A stretch of 64,000 bases of DNA from Atherix ibis (taxonomy: Eukaryota > Arthropoda > Insecta > Diptera > Athericidae). The position numbers and the translations under genes were made by a program. The notes beneath the pieces are model-generated. The model saw nothing but the letters and a program-made list of their open reading frames with translations, was not told the DNA's origin and did no database searches. The stretch's first letter is position 1; every line of letters begins with the position of its first letter. The DNA lies in assembly GCA_958298945.1 (NCBI GenBank), contig OY282609.1, forward strand, positions 34,445,212-34,509,211. Reading direction: 5' to 3'. This document shows, one piece after another, positions 46,464 through 57,472 of the stretch.

Positions 46464-47199
46464 TTGGGTTGTTTGTAAAGAAATTTCATTTTTTCCCAAC
46501 AGAAGACATCATCGTATTTTCATATTTTCTCAACAGAGGACTTAATTAAGATCGTGTCATTTTTGCACACTTATACTAATTCGTATAAGCAACACACTTT
46601 TGTGATTTGCTTCTCAAACGCCAAGAAATTATTCATTTTTGAAGCGTATCATCACTGGGGACGAGAAATAGGTTATCTACAACAATCCTGGAGTAGCAAA
46701 AGATACTAGTGTAGAAAAGATAAATCGGCTCAAAGCATCTGTTTGGTAGTATGCTTTATAAAGAATCGTTTATAATTATATATAATTTGTATAATTCACT
46801 TAAAGAAAAAAGGCCAGAATTGGTCAATAGGGAAGGTATAGTGTTCCAAGAGGATAATGAGAAACCACATACAAGTTTGACCACTCGGCAAAAGCTTTTA
46901 GAGCTCGGATGGGATATACTGCCACAACTTCCGATTATCATTTGTTCCGGTCTCTACAAAAATTTTTAGACGGTAAAACGTTTAATCCAAATGATGATGT
47001 CAAAAATCATTTGGATCAGTTTTTTGCCAGCAAAGAACAAACATTTAATGAGCGTGGAATCATGCTACTATCAGAAAGATGGCAAAGAGTATTCGATCAG
47101 ACTAGATAATATTTAATTGAACAAAATATTAATTCACTAAAAGAAAATCGTCTTTCATTTTTATTTAAAAAAAATGAAATTTCATTCCGAACAACACAA
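46464..47199 (+). mobile_element. mariner, mellifera subfamily, copy M3, 5' half deleted with filler
   Basis: Left terminus TTGGGTTGTTTGTAAAGAAA, right terminus ending CATTCCGAACAACACAA followed by TA. The N-terminal coding part is gone; in its place are about 35 bp copied from 44.8 kb (46561-46597). The remaining transposase has FEAYHHWGRE-type shifted frames, then SLKEKRPELVNREGIVFQED (second Asp block), TSLTTRQKLLELGWDILPQL, DYHLFRSLQKFLDGKTFN and DQFFASKEQTFNERGIMLLS to a stop at about 47109. The stretch between LPQL and DYHLF has lost the PPYSPDLAPS part. Confidence 0.9.
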
Positions 47200-47203
47200 T
47201 ATA

Positions 47204-48104
47204 AGAGGTCTGTTTAAAAAGTATCACGAATTTTGAATTTTCGATTTTCGACTTTTTGTGGCATTATGTTGGTACTCATGTCTCTCACTTATGCCAATAA
47301 ATTCGGCCATTTTGAATGTTCAGTTAATATTTGACAGCTGCTTTGCTTGCACGTGTTTTGGCTCGTCATCGATTTTTTCCCATTCAAAAAAAATGATCAA
47401 AGAATCTGTTTCGGGAATAAGAAAAAGTCACAGGTGGCCAGATCTAGGAAATACGGTGGCTGCAGTATTATTAGTGCGTTATTTTTGGTCAAAAATTCGA
47501 GCACAAGTAATATTGCGTGAGCAGGGGCGTTATCATGGTACAAAAGCCAATTTTTGTTCTTCCACAAATCTGGGCGTTTTTGGCGGATTTCTTCACGTAA
47601 CTTGCGCATAACCTGCAGGTAATATTTCTTATTAATTGCTCTACCCTGTGGCAAGAACTCATGATACATCACGCCCCTGTAATCGTAGAAAACTGTAAGG
47701 AAAACCTTCACATTCGACTGAACTTGGCGAGCTTTTTTCAGTTTTGGCTCGTGCGGCAGCTTTCATTGGGATGATTGAGCTTTGGTTTCCACATCATAAC
47801 CATAAACCTATGATTCGTCACTAGTTATGACCCTCTGGAGCAAATTTGTGTCATCGCGGACAGAGTCCAACAGCTCCTTAGCAATGTTAATGCGATGATG
47901 TTTTTGGTCGAAAATGGGCAAAAATCGAAGACGAGCCAAAACACGTGCAAGCAAAGCAGCTCTCAAAAATTAACTGAATATTCCAAATGGCCAAACTTGT
48001 CGGCATAAGTGATAGACATAAGTACCAACATAACGCCATAAAAAAAATCGAATATACGTTACCCGCGGGAATTCAAAATTCGCGATACTTTTGAACAGAC
48101 CTCG
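47204..48104 (-). mobile_element. mariner-like DD34D element (GVQW3-like lineage), copy T1, both ends are 5' ends
   Basis: Termini AGAGGTCTGTTTAAAAAGTA (left) and the complement of CGAGGTCTGTTCAAAAGTAT (right), TA on both sides. The minus frame 47711-47397 reads KVFLTVFYDYRGVMYHEFLP, then NKNWLLYHDNAPAHAILLVL (second Asp) and PPYFLDLATCDFFLFPKQIL (third Asp). ITSDES-type first Asp lies upstream in another frame near 47815. After FPKQIL the 3' part is missing. Instead about 185 bp of the 5' region (TGTTTTGGCTCGTC, CTTGCACG, GACAGCTGCTTTG and so on) appear inverted, complementary to 47920-48104. It abuts mariner M3 by only a TATA. Confidence 0.85.
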
Positions 48105-48106
48105 TA

Positions 48107-48135
48107 TGTAACGAAATTACATTCCGAACAATGTA
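48107..48135. repeat. Orphan mellifera-mariner terminus
   Basis: AACGAAATTACATTCCGAAC then AA matches the right terminus of mellifera copies (compare 47170-47199). It sits immediately after T1, in the same orientation as the terminus immediately before T1, as if T1 had inserted between two mariner ends. Confidence 0.7.
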
Positions 48136-49080
48136 AGTTTTAATGATGTTTAAGTTTTTATGACTTTTATTTATTTATTTTTATTCCCTCAACCAATGGC
48201 AAATTTAATCAGTTTTAAATATGGCTATGTTTTTGCAGGTATAATTCATGTATAAATAATTCCCCCCAGTTTGCCCTTCGATTTCTAGGGACTTCAGTTT
48301 CCAGTGCGCCTTTCCTTTGCAATTGCAATCAACAAAGTTAAAGAACAAGCACTTAGTATTTCTGGATTGAATTTAGAATTTGATTGCTTTGCCAAAAAAT
48401 AATGATACCTACTTGCATTCCAAAGAAAACTTTTTCAACTAAAAATCAAAACCCAAATATTTTATTTAATGAGGGGTACAGCAGCGCGCACCGGGTCTTA
48501 GTTAGTTATAACCTAAAAAAATCAACAAAATTATTTTATAGAAATTTTGTAATATTATCTTTTGCGAAATGGTGTCATTTAGATTTCGTTTCATTGAAAT
48601 ATTGGTTAAGTAAGTCTACAGAATTGAATTAATTCTTCTTAATGCACAGTTTTGAATACACTCAAAGTACCGGCATATGAAAAGCGGAGTGTGTCGTGAC
48701 TTGAGTTTTCCACATAAAATGTTCATGTTGTCTAAAATAAGTTACATTTTATAAACGATACGAGATTAGCGTAAAGGCCCCTATTTGGTTATGCTTCTGC
48801 ATTCAGAGTTAATTTTTTTAAGAATATTGTTTGTTTATTATCATTTCAATTAACATTAGTACTTAAATATGAATTTTAAATGCCATAACACTAAAGGCCA
48901 ATAATTTCGTCGTATTCCACGTGAACCTTAAACCAGTAAATATCCCTTGTAGAGTTCCGATTCTTTTTGAAGTCTCTCAGAAGTACTACACCTGGCAGGG
49001 ACAAGGTATTATTTAAAGTAATAAAGGAATCCGCCAATCAGTAATCATATATGCGACACATCAACATTTCCGAATAGTTA
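48136..49080. other. AT-rich non-coding DNA
   Basis: No recognised feature. Confidence 0.4.
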
Positions 49081-49620
49081 GAAAACTGCTGTTAGGATTC
49101 CCATACCGAAACAAAAACTTTCTGTCGTTTGCTAACAATTATAGATGATCTCACTTTTACCTTGAATTTCCAGAATTCTAAGAAGAATAAACAAGCCTAT
49201 AGGTCGCGTTGGGAGACCATGACTATACTTCTGGAATTTTATGATTTGTTGCTATTATTTGACTTGGAAAAGGCATACAAACACCGACTACCTTTCCGTA
49301 TTAGTCACTGTATCTAATTAGCAAGGAACACCCAATCAGGTGAATGAAATCACTTCTAACATAAATGCCTGGATCAGTGCAAACGGAAACATCGTGAAAA
49401 TGATAAACCCATCCTATTTTACGTCTGTAGGAAGAGCAATTACGCTTCAATAAGGTACGGATCTGGAACCATGCTCCTTCGTCTGACAGATTTCATGAAA
49501 ATCTGCAGATTCAAAACCATTATCAACAAGATCAATTCAATTTTATCCTGTTGAATAGTTTGGTTGTAGTGAATCAGAGCAAGTAACACACTTCATTTTA
49601 TGTCAAAATCATTCTTACAC
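49081..49620 (+). mobile_element. Possible decayed LINE remnant
   Basis: Weak resemblances only: an open frame with LLLLFDLEKAYKHRLP (RT motif-A-like) at 49240-49300, and near 49560 a run reading SESEQVTHFILCQNH, like the Cys/His tail of LINE ORF2. Higher complexity than its surroundings. Could be chance. Confidence 0.3.
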
Positions 49621-50869
49621 TAACTGTTTGAAATTTCCTTTAACTATAATTTATAAAAAATAATTCCTAAATTATCGTCTGTACAATCTCTTAAAACTAA
49701 TTTTATATATAACCTATTCAAAAAGAAATTCGCTCTACTTTTTGTCAATGATCTCTTATTTGAAAACACATCCATCAACCCTTGTAGTGGACAATTGGGA
49801 CTACAGTTGAGACTGCAATTAATTTTCTCAAAGATTGCAGCATAAATATTTATGCAGACAGCTAATTAAAAAATCCAATTTTGATTTGATTTTCTCAAAG
49901 ATCGCAGTCATAGAGACAACGAATTAAATAATCCGGGGCTCAATGAGACCCGTTGCAATAATCCATTAAACAATGGAAACATCGGGTTTTCAGTCATGTT
50001 GGTATTATGGGGTGAAAAATTTTATTCCAAACATTGGGCAAACTTTACCAAGCCAATATACTCAACAATTATTCCAAAGTTCGGGGCAAGGTAACTTTTC
50101 AGGTTTTTAATTTCGGCATACCACTCATACCCATAATTTACTCTTTCATAACCATTTTCAATGCCAACCAACACCCACACGTAACATGAAGTCGCCAAAT
50201 AGTCTCATGGTCGTAGCACAACATAATAGCCCCTGCCTCTTTCCTTAGAGACCTTATTAAAAATATCAGTATTAATATATTATTTTAAAGGAATGACATG
50301 TTTTTTAACAAACATGTCAGATGACACAAAAATTTATTTTTACCTTTTTTATGCTCGTGTTCGGCATTGACCAATACAAATTGTCAAAGTAATCAGATTT
50401 TGGATCTATTTTCGTGTTTCGTTATGTATTAACGCATATATTTTCAATATTGAGTATGAAAACTACTCTAACCTTAGCTTTGTATAACATCTAAAACCTT
50501 TTTTTACTCGTACTATTTCTGAGGATTTCCAGCACTTTTTTATGTATATTGGACCTTAAAAATGATCACTGTAGCGTTCATCTTTAAATAGCGAAACTGT
50601 GTGAATATTATTAGGTTTAACCAAATTTAATTAAGATTCATTTTAGAAATTTTCTATAATCCTCGACCAATTTCCTAGAGTCAAGTGCAGAACTTCTTGA
50701 GCACAAATACACATAAATTGAGTTGTAGAACAAATTGTGGTTCCTCTGCTCTTTCTTAAATGTGATTTTAATTTTGGAATTTTGTAAATTTTTTTTTAAG
50801 CTCGGCTCATTCAAAAAAGTTGTTTGCTTAGACTGTGGAACATTTACTTAGTTCGGAGTCAATTTTCCA
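49621..50869. other. Non-coding DNA with a ~75-bp imperfect duplication
   Basis: TTTTCTCAAAGATYGCAG with flanking sequence appears twice (about 49825 and 49890). No gene recognised. Confidence 0.4.
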
Positions 50870-51992
50870 GTTTTTCAGTAGACATTTTCAGTAGAAATTT
50901 TTAGTAGAAATTTTCTGTAGAAATTTTTAGTAGAAATTTTCAGTAGAAATTTTCAACACAAATTTGAAGTAGAAATTTTCAGTAGGAATATTTAGTAGAA
51001 GTTTTTGGTAGGAATTTTCAGTAGAAATTTTCGGTAGGAATTTTCCGTAGAAATTTTCATCACAAATTTGAAGTAGAAATTTTCAGTTGAAATGTTCAGT
51101 AAAAATGTTTATTAGAAATTTTCAGTAAAAATTTTCAGTAGAAATTTTCAGTAGAAATTTACAGAAGAAATTTTCAGTAGAAATTTACAGAAAAAATTTT
51201 AAGTAGAAATTTTCAGTTGAAATTTTCAGTAGAAATGTTCACAAAAAATATTCAGTAAAAATGTTCAGTAGAAATTTTCATTAGATTTTTTTCCTAGAAA
51301 TGTTCATTAGAAATATTCAGTAGAAATTTTTAGTAGATATTTTCCGCAAAAATATTCACCACAAATTTGAAGTAGAAATTTTCAGTAGCAATTTTCAGTA
51401 GAAATTATCAGTTGAAATATTCAGTAAAAATTTTCAGCAGAAATTTTAGTAGAAATTTTCAGTAGAAATATTCAGTAGAAATTTTCAGTAGAAATTTTCA
51501 GTAGAAACGTTTAGTAGAAATTTTCGGTAGGATTTTTCAGTAGAAATTTTCGGTACAAATTTTCAGTAGAAATTTTCAGTAGAAATTTTCAGTAGAAATT
51601 TTCAGTAGACATTTTCAGTAGAAACGTTTAGTAGAAAATTTCGGTAGCAATTTTCAGTAGAAATTTTCAGTAGAAATTTTCAGTAGAATTTTTCAGTTGA
51701 AATGTTCAGTAAAAATGTTCAGTAGAAATTTTCGGTAGGAATTTTCAGTCGAAATTTTCAGTTGAAATGTTCAGAAAAAATGTTCAGTAGAAATTTTCAG
51801 TAAAAATGTTCAGTAGAAATTTTCAGTAGAAATTTTCAGTAGAAATTTTCAGTAGAAATTTTCAGTAGAAATTTTCAGTAGAAATTTTCAGTAGAAATTT
51901 TCGCAGAAATTATCAGTAGAAATTTTTAGTTGAAATTTTCAGTAGAACTTTTCAGTAGAAATTTTCAGTAGGAATTTTAAGTAGAAGTTTAC
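50870..51992. repeat. 13-bp minisatellite, about 85 units (CAGTAGAAATTTT)
   Basis: Near-continuous tandem array of the 13-mer CAGTAGAAATTTT with point variants (CGGTAGGAATTTT, CAGTTGAAATGTT, CAGTAAAAATGTT). A distinct variant block (CA.CACAAATTTGAAGTAG) recurs at about 50946, 51057 and 51357, and runs of identical units occur at 51550-51610 and 51800-51900. This points to stepwise amplification with some higher-order units. No coding frame crosses it because 13 is not a multiple of three. Confidence 0.97.
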
Positions 51993-53539
51993 AAAACTTA
52001 CTGGATCATGCAAACATATTTTTCTGAAATGAAGTTAATATGAAGGTTAAGTTGAAATTTTTTAGAAGCTATCACAAGTTTATAAATACAACTGAAATCA
52101 TACAGAAATATATCAAAAAATATTGAGCTGCATTATATGATCTTTAAAAAAATCTTCATCCGACTTTATTGTGAAAATCTAATTTGTAAAATATGTGGTG
52201 TGAAAAAGGAGCAAGCATAATATAATTTCAAAGTTCGGAAGAAAGTGTTAGATTTTACTATTATAGAATCTCCAGAATGCCCCATTCTCTATTTCCTATT
52301 AATAAAAATTCTTTGGAAGATTTAGCATTTATGTTTTTGGTGAATCCTATCCTTAAACCCAGATAAAAATCAGCATTCTTTGCTTCTGATTTTTAAAAAT
52401 TATTTTTTCCTTTAACACTACTTGATGTTCTTAAAAATTAAAGATCAATTCAGAACCAAAGGTTATATTGTGTATTAACTTTATCTAAAAAAAAAAAATA
52501 AACATTGACGTCAAAGATGCTTTTTGATAAATGATCTACTCCAATCGTAATGAGTTAAAAATTAGTTTTTTTGTCCATAACTAATTAGGATACTGTTGCA
52601 CAGGTACTTAATTGTTTAGTCAGATGATCTTTGGTTTTTATCTGTATAAGAAGAATTTCAATTTTAGTAGCAAAATCCGCCAAATTTATGATCAGCTCCG
52701 AAGTTATCGAGAACTTGCGCTTGGCTGATTGGAACAAAATAGATTTACTTCTGCGTACACTCTCTAGAAATTTTCTTGAAAATTTATAATATTTATTATT
52801 AAATTATCTTAATTTATGTGACTTGAATGACTCAATATTATTGAGTTGACAAGTAAGTTGAAAAACTGCAATCGATATAAAATTTTACTTTACACTTTAT
52901 TTCATAAAATATTTTCCACGGGTTATTTTAATTTAAATAGAATTGAAAAAAGGGGAGATAACGAAATTCTTTGCACGTAGCCAATATTAAAACCTTTCCA
53001 TGCACTCGTGCATTGGCAATTCTTAGTACTTGTCATTGCTTGTTTCTTTAAAATGCTTCGCGATGTTATCTGATATTTATTAAAAATGTAATAAAGTGCA
53101 TTCTGTTCAATAGAATGATTGCACGTAAATAAAGCTACAAGACTCTTCACTTTTGCACGTTTATTCATCTTGATATTTGAGACTATCATTTTAAGAAGAC
53201 TTCGAATCATTGCAATTATTCTCTTTTACTCCACTTCAAATAATTCACTTATAAGAATACGTAATATTTATGCCACTTTCAACTTATGCTCTATTGTTTG
53301 AAAAGATAAACTTCTCGGTAAATAAATTCGTTTTCTCAAAAGTAGTTTTTTTATATAATAATGACATTAGTTGTGTTTTTTTTTTCAAAGCAAGAAATTA
53401 TTTTTATATTGAGAAGAGTTACTTATGGAAGTTAAAAGTAGAATTATTTTTTTTTTTACAAAATTCTATTACAAATTTGTTAAGAAAAGAAAAGTAGACG
53501 ATATTTTTTTTCTAAAAATTCTTTAAAACTCAATACGGT
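51993..53539. other. AT-rich non-coding DNA
   Basis: No recognised feature; open frames around 52923-53497 lack known motifs. Confidence 0.4.
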
Positions 53540-53936
53540 CTTCGTAGGGTCGGTCTCTTTGATTAATTTTTGGGTTCTTCTATCAGGATGGACAATTCCG
53601 AAATGTACCCTGGAGTGCTACCGCAACTCCATAGTCCATTTGTGAATGCAATTCTACTCGATACGCTGCGGTTTAAACCGGATAAATGAGGAAGATCCTG
53701 TCCGAAAAGCTTACAGTGGCTTCATTTATGGTCCGAGAAGACAAGGTTAAGTGTAGAAATCTCTGCTCGTCAAAACTTCAAAAACATGCTGGGAATGTCG
53801 ATCTAAAAAACCGAGGCACGAAACTGAGACATCTGGATTTATTAGATTCTGCAGACCTAGACCGGAGTCCCGGTTGTCGCAGCGTTGATGCTGATGAAAG
53901 GAAGACTTTCATACATTGTGTATGACAAAAGTAAAT
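53540..53936 (+). other. Unrecognised higher-GC segment with a small open frame and poly(A)-like tail
   Basis: An open frame 53686-53925 encodes 79 residues, basic and Leu-rich, with no family I recognise (KLRHLDLLDSADLDRSPGCR). Base composition is visibly less AT-rich than both flanks. AATAAAGCAATGTAATTTTT follows the stop, resembling a polyadenylation signal and tail. It might be a retrocopy or a fragment of an unknown transposon. No function is proposed. Confidence 0.3.
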
Positions 53937-54110
53937 AAAGCAATGTAATTTTTAATTTTTTCAAAAATGGCACAATCAAAAAATCTTGGCCAACATTTTA
54001 TCAAAAAAAAAACGACGATTTCAGCCAATAACGAATAGTTATCATAATATTTGGCGAATATATATTCTGTGTAGGTTCAAAATGTAGGTTGCTCATTTTA
54101 AGTCAAGTTA

Positions 54111-54886
54111 TTGTATTGTAAAGAAAGTTATTTCGTTGTTTCCCAACAGAAAACTTAATTTAATTTTTTCAAAAGCAACTTCACACTTAAGCTGCATAAT
54201 CATATGTATTTGGGCAGCTGATATTACAAGAAAAAAATTATCCGATGTGTATGGAGGAGATGTGTTAAGTGCCAAAACTGGTTTGCAAAATTTCGATCCG
54301 GCAATTTTGATCTCGAAGATGCACCACGTTCTGGAAGGCCACTTAAAGGCATTAATTGATGCAAACTGGCGAATAACAACACGTGAGATCGCTGAGAGAT
54401 TAAATGTATCGAATTCGACCATTCGTGATCATTTGAAATGGCTTGGTTAAATCTCAAAGTTCGACATATGGGTTCCTCATCTTATTACGGAAAAAAATTT
54501 GTACCCACCCATTGACGTTTGTGATTTGCTTCTCAAACGTCAAGAAAATGATCAATTTTCGAAGCATATCATCGCAAGGGACGAGAAATGGGTTGTCAAC
54601 AATAATATTAAGCGCAAAAGATCCTGGAGTAGAAAAGATGACCCGGCTCAAAGCACTTCGAAAGCCAATATTCATCAAAAAATGTTATGCTATCTGTTTG
54701 GTGGGATTTCAAAAGAATCGTTTGTTTTGAGCTTCTACCGAGCAATGCAACGATCAATTCTGAGGGTACTGTCATCAGTTGGACAAATCCAATAATTCAC
54801 TTAAAGAAAAAAGGCCAATAAATAAACTATTGGGTTGTTCGGAAAGTAATTTCGTAATGAAACGAAATTACTTTCTTGAGAACTTA
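54111..54886 (+). mobile_element. mariner, mellifera subfamily, copy M4, 3' deleted with doubled terminus
   Basis: Left terminus eroded (TTGTATTGTAAAGAAAGTTA) after TA. HTH frames include RKKLSDVYGGDVLS, CQNWFAKFRSGNFDLEDAP in a shifted frame, and TTREIAERLNVSNSTIRDHL (54380-54440). The catalytic start reads LLKRQENDQFSKHIIARDEK, then WSRKDDPAQSTSKANIHQKM. It breaks off at KEKRPI (about 54815). Then a terminus in direct orientation (TTGGGTTGTTCGGAAAGTAA, 54837) is followed 4 bp later by the expected inverted one (CGAAATTACTTTC). A 10-nt deletion after GTGTTAAGT breaks the frame in the N-terminal part. Confidence 0.88.
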
Positions 54887-57009
54887 AAAATATAGGATGC
54901 AATTTTTGGCACCTGCCAATTTTCTGTAGAGATTACATTAAGCTTAGAGACTTCACAGTAGAGTTTTCATTTAAAGATAAATTTTATTTCTGAGACGGTA
55001 AGGCTTGCCTTTTTGCGAAGTGCCAAATGGCTCCTCTAGACTTTTCGTTAAAGTTGTATATTGTACAGGAGACTAGATTAAGGATAATTGAAGTAGATTA
55101 ATTCCGCTCAATAATTGTTCAAAGTTTTGGAATATATCCAAAGCATTCCGCTAATTTATGATGTGTTTGTTTATAGTTCCGAGTAGTATTTATATTTATT
55201 GTATAAAAATTTTTTTAAAAAACTATAACTTCCTATTTAAGGATAGATCCGCATCTGATGGTATGTGGTTTATATCAAGTCGAAAATACCCTTTGAAGGA
55301 TAACAGTTTTTCTTAATTTTTTATTCATTCAAAGTTTTAAAGTGCATCAAAAATATTTTAAATAAGAAATGATTTTTTGGCATTAAACTTTAAGATGGCA
55401 TCACTCATTTGAATGGATTATAAGGACATTAATATTAGTGTCTCTGATACTCTTTTACGAAAAAGTTATATATTAAGATGAGTGGAATGATGATAAGTAG
55501 AATGATAATGCGTGAGACGCAAATGATAATGACAATGATGATAATGATGATGATGGTGTATTAAATTTTCTAAAAGAAGATATTCAACTTTTATAACTTT
55601 TGTCACAAAATAAAGTTTGACTTGAAAGTTTCTGTTGAGGGAATGATTTTATATTATATGTCTATATATGTATGTGCGTTTTGTATGCCAGTATTAAAGG
55701 ATATTCGTGTACATATTATGAAAGAGTCTCTTATGATAATATTCTTTTCTATGACAATTTGTGGTAAGACTTAAAATGTGCTGGAGGAAAGGGGGGAAAT
55801 GAATAAAAACAGCAATGAATGAATACAGATAATGAGTTTGATGAAAGAATGAAGGAGGGATATATGACATATTAAAGCTAAAAATCTTAAACTGAAATTG
55901 GTGCTAAGGCTTATAGAATGGAAGATGAGAGAAAATGGCACTCGGTTATATTCAATTATCTTGTTTGAACAATAAGGAGTTGCATAAATAATAAAAGACA
56001 GTCACATCTGTTCAGTTGAAGTCTTCTTGTAATTTTCAATTTTATATCATCAAAATTTTAAGAGTGGATAACGACTGGCTGTTGTTGTATGACAAAGAAT
56101 TTTATTTTCAAACAAATTGGCAAACATAATTTCTTCCACAGGCTTGCTTTGTATTTTCGAAGAAATAAATACGAGTACACAAAATTCATAAAATTATTTT
56201 TAAATTGGGGTTGAATTCTGAATGTGAAGTGGATTCAATGGGGTTGGGAGAGAGAGAGAGAGAGGCAGTGAAACCTATCCAGAATCAAGGAAAGGCAAAG
56301 GGGTGAATATACAATTATTTCTTTCTTTTTGGCTCCCTCTCATGCTCTCTTATTATATTTATATTTCCGAGATTTTCTTCAATTTTTTTTCCATATTTTA
56401 TATCAACTCATACCGTTACATTACATTTTATTATCTCCACCACATGGGTGCATACTTAAAATATTAACAAAATGGTTGCAGATGTACATTAGAAATAATT
56501 ACTTACGATTGTCAAGATAAATTATTTAAATTTGTATAAAAGTAATTTTTCTGAAAGAGTTTTCATACGAGAAAGGCATGATTGTTAATATTGTATGAGA
56601 ATGGCTTATTTAAGACGCACTTTTCAAATGTAATTATTATTTATTATATCTTGAAGGATATCACAATTCATGCGAAATTATTTTTGAGTTAACATTTCAT
56701 GATTTTATTAAAATTTCAATAAAAAATAATAATAAAATTTTATGCAGTTAAAAACTTTTTATGTAAGAAGTTGGCAGGTGTTCATGTTAGTAGTTAATAG
56801 AAGATACGGAATCAAAAAAAAAAGTAGTATAGAAATCGCAAAAATATTTCAAAAGTTAAATAATACATTGTCAATTAGTTAAGGTTTATCTGAAATTGTT
56901 TATCTTTTTTTAACTTGTTCAAAATTAATCCAACGACTATCTAAGATTAAGCATCTTCACAATAATTTAAGCTAATATAAATTTCTTTTTCAAAATCAAT
57001 ATTGTTTCC
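54887..57009. other. AT-rich non-coding DNA with short microsatellites
   Basis: GATAATGATGATGATGG-type repeats at about 55484-55558 and a GA run at 56249-56264. No gene recognised. Confidence 0.45.
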
Positions 57010-57344
57010 TTATTTTATATTTGAATTAATTATTAAACCTATTAATTCTCCTTCCTCCTATACAACTACCAGCCTCCTACTAATCCTTGGTAAGATTTTT
57101 GAAAAAAGAAACCCTATTAAAACGACTCTACCCTATCCTAGTTAATGAAGAAACTATTCTTGATCACCAATTTAGCTTCCGACCTGAACATTCCACTATC
57201 CAGCAATGTCATCGCATTGTTTATCACGTTGTGTCCTCTCTCTAGAGGAAAGAGTGTTGTACAGGAGTATTTTTAGATATATCCCAAGATTTTGGTCGTG
57301 TATGGTATCCTGGACTCCACTGGAAACTAAAGAGCTTTCTTTCT

Positions 57345-57400
57345 TTAACATACTACTTTATCATAAATTCATTAACTATTATGATAAAGTAGTATGTTAA
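57345..57400. repeat. 21-bp perfect hairpin inside J1
   Basis: TTAACATACTACTTTATCAT plus A (57345-57365) pairs exactly with 57380-57400; loop 14 nt. It lies in the RT coding region, between motif A and the GSILGP block. Confidence 0.9.
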
Positions 57401-57472
57401 CTATGAATCCTCGGAAATATTACCTATTCTAGCTGGAGTCTCATAAGGCAGTATACTTGGTCCCATTTTATA

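Noticed and set aside
50870..51992. Possible CRISPR-like repeat array
   Set aside because: The 13-bp units are directly tandem with no unique spacers, and the genome is clearly an insect's. It is a minisatellite.
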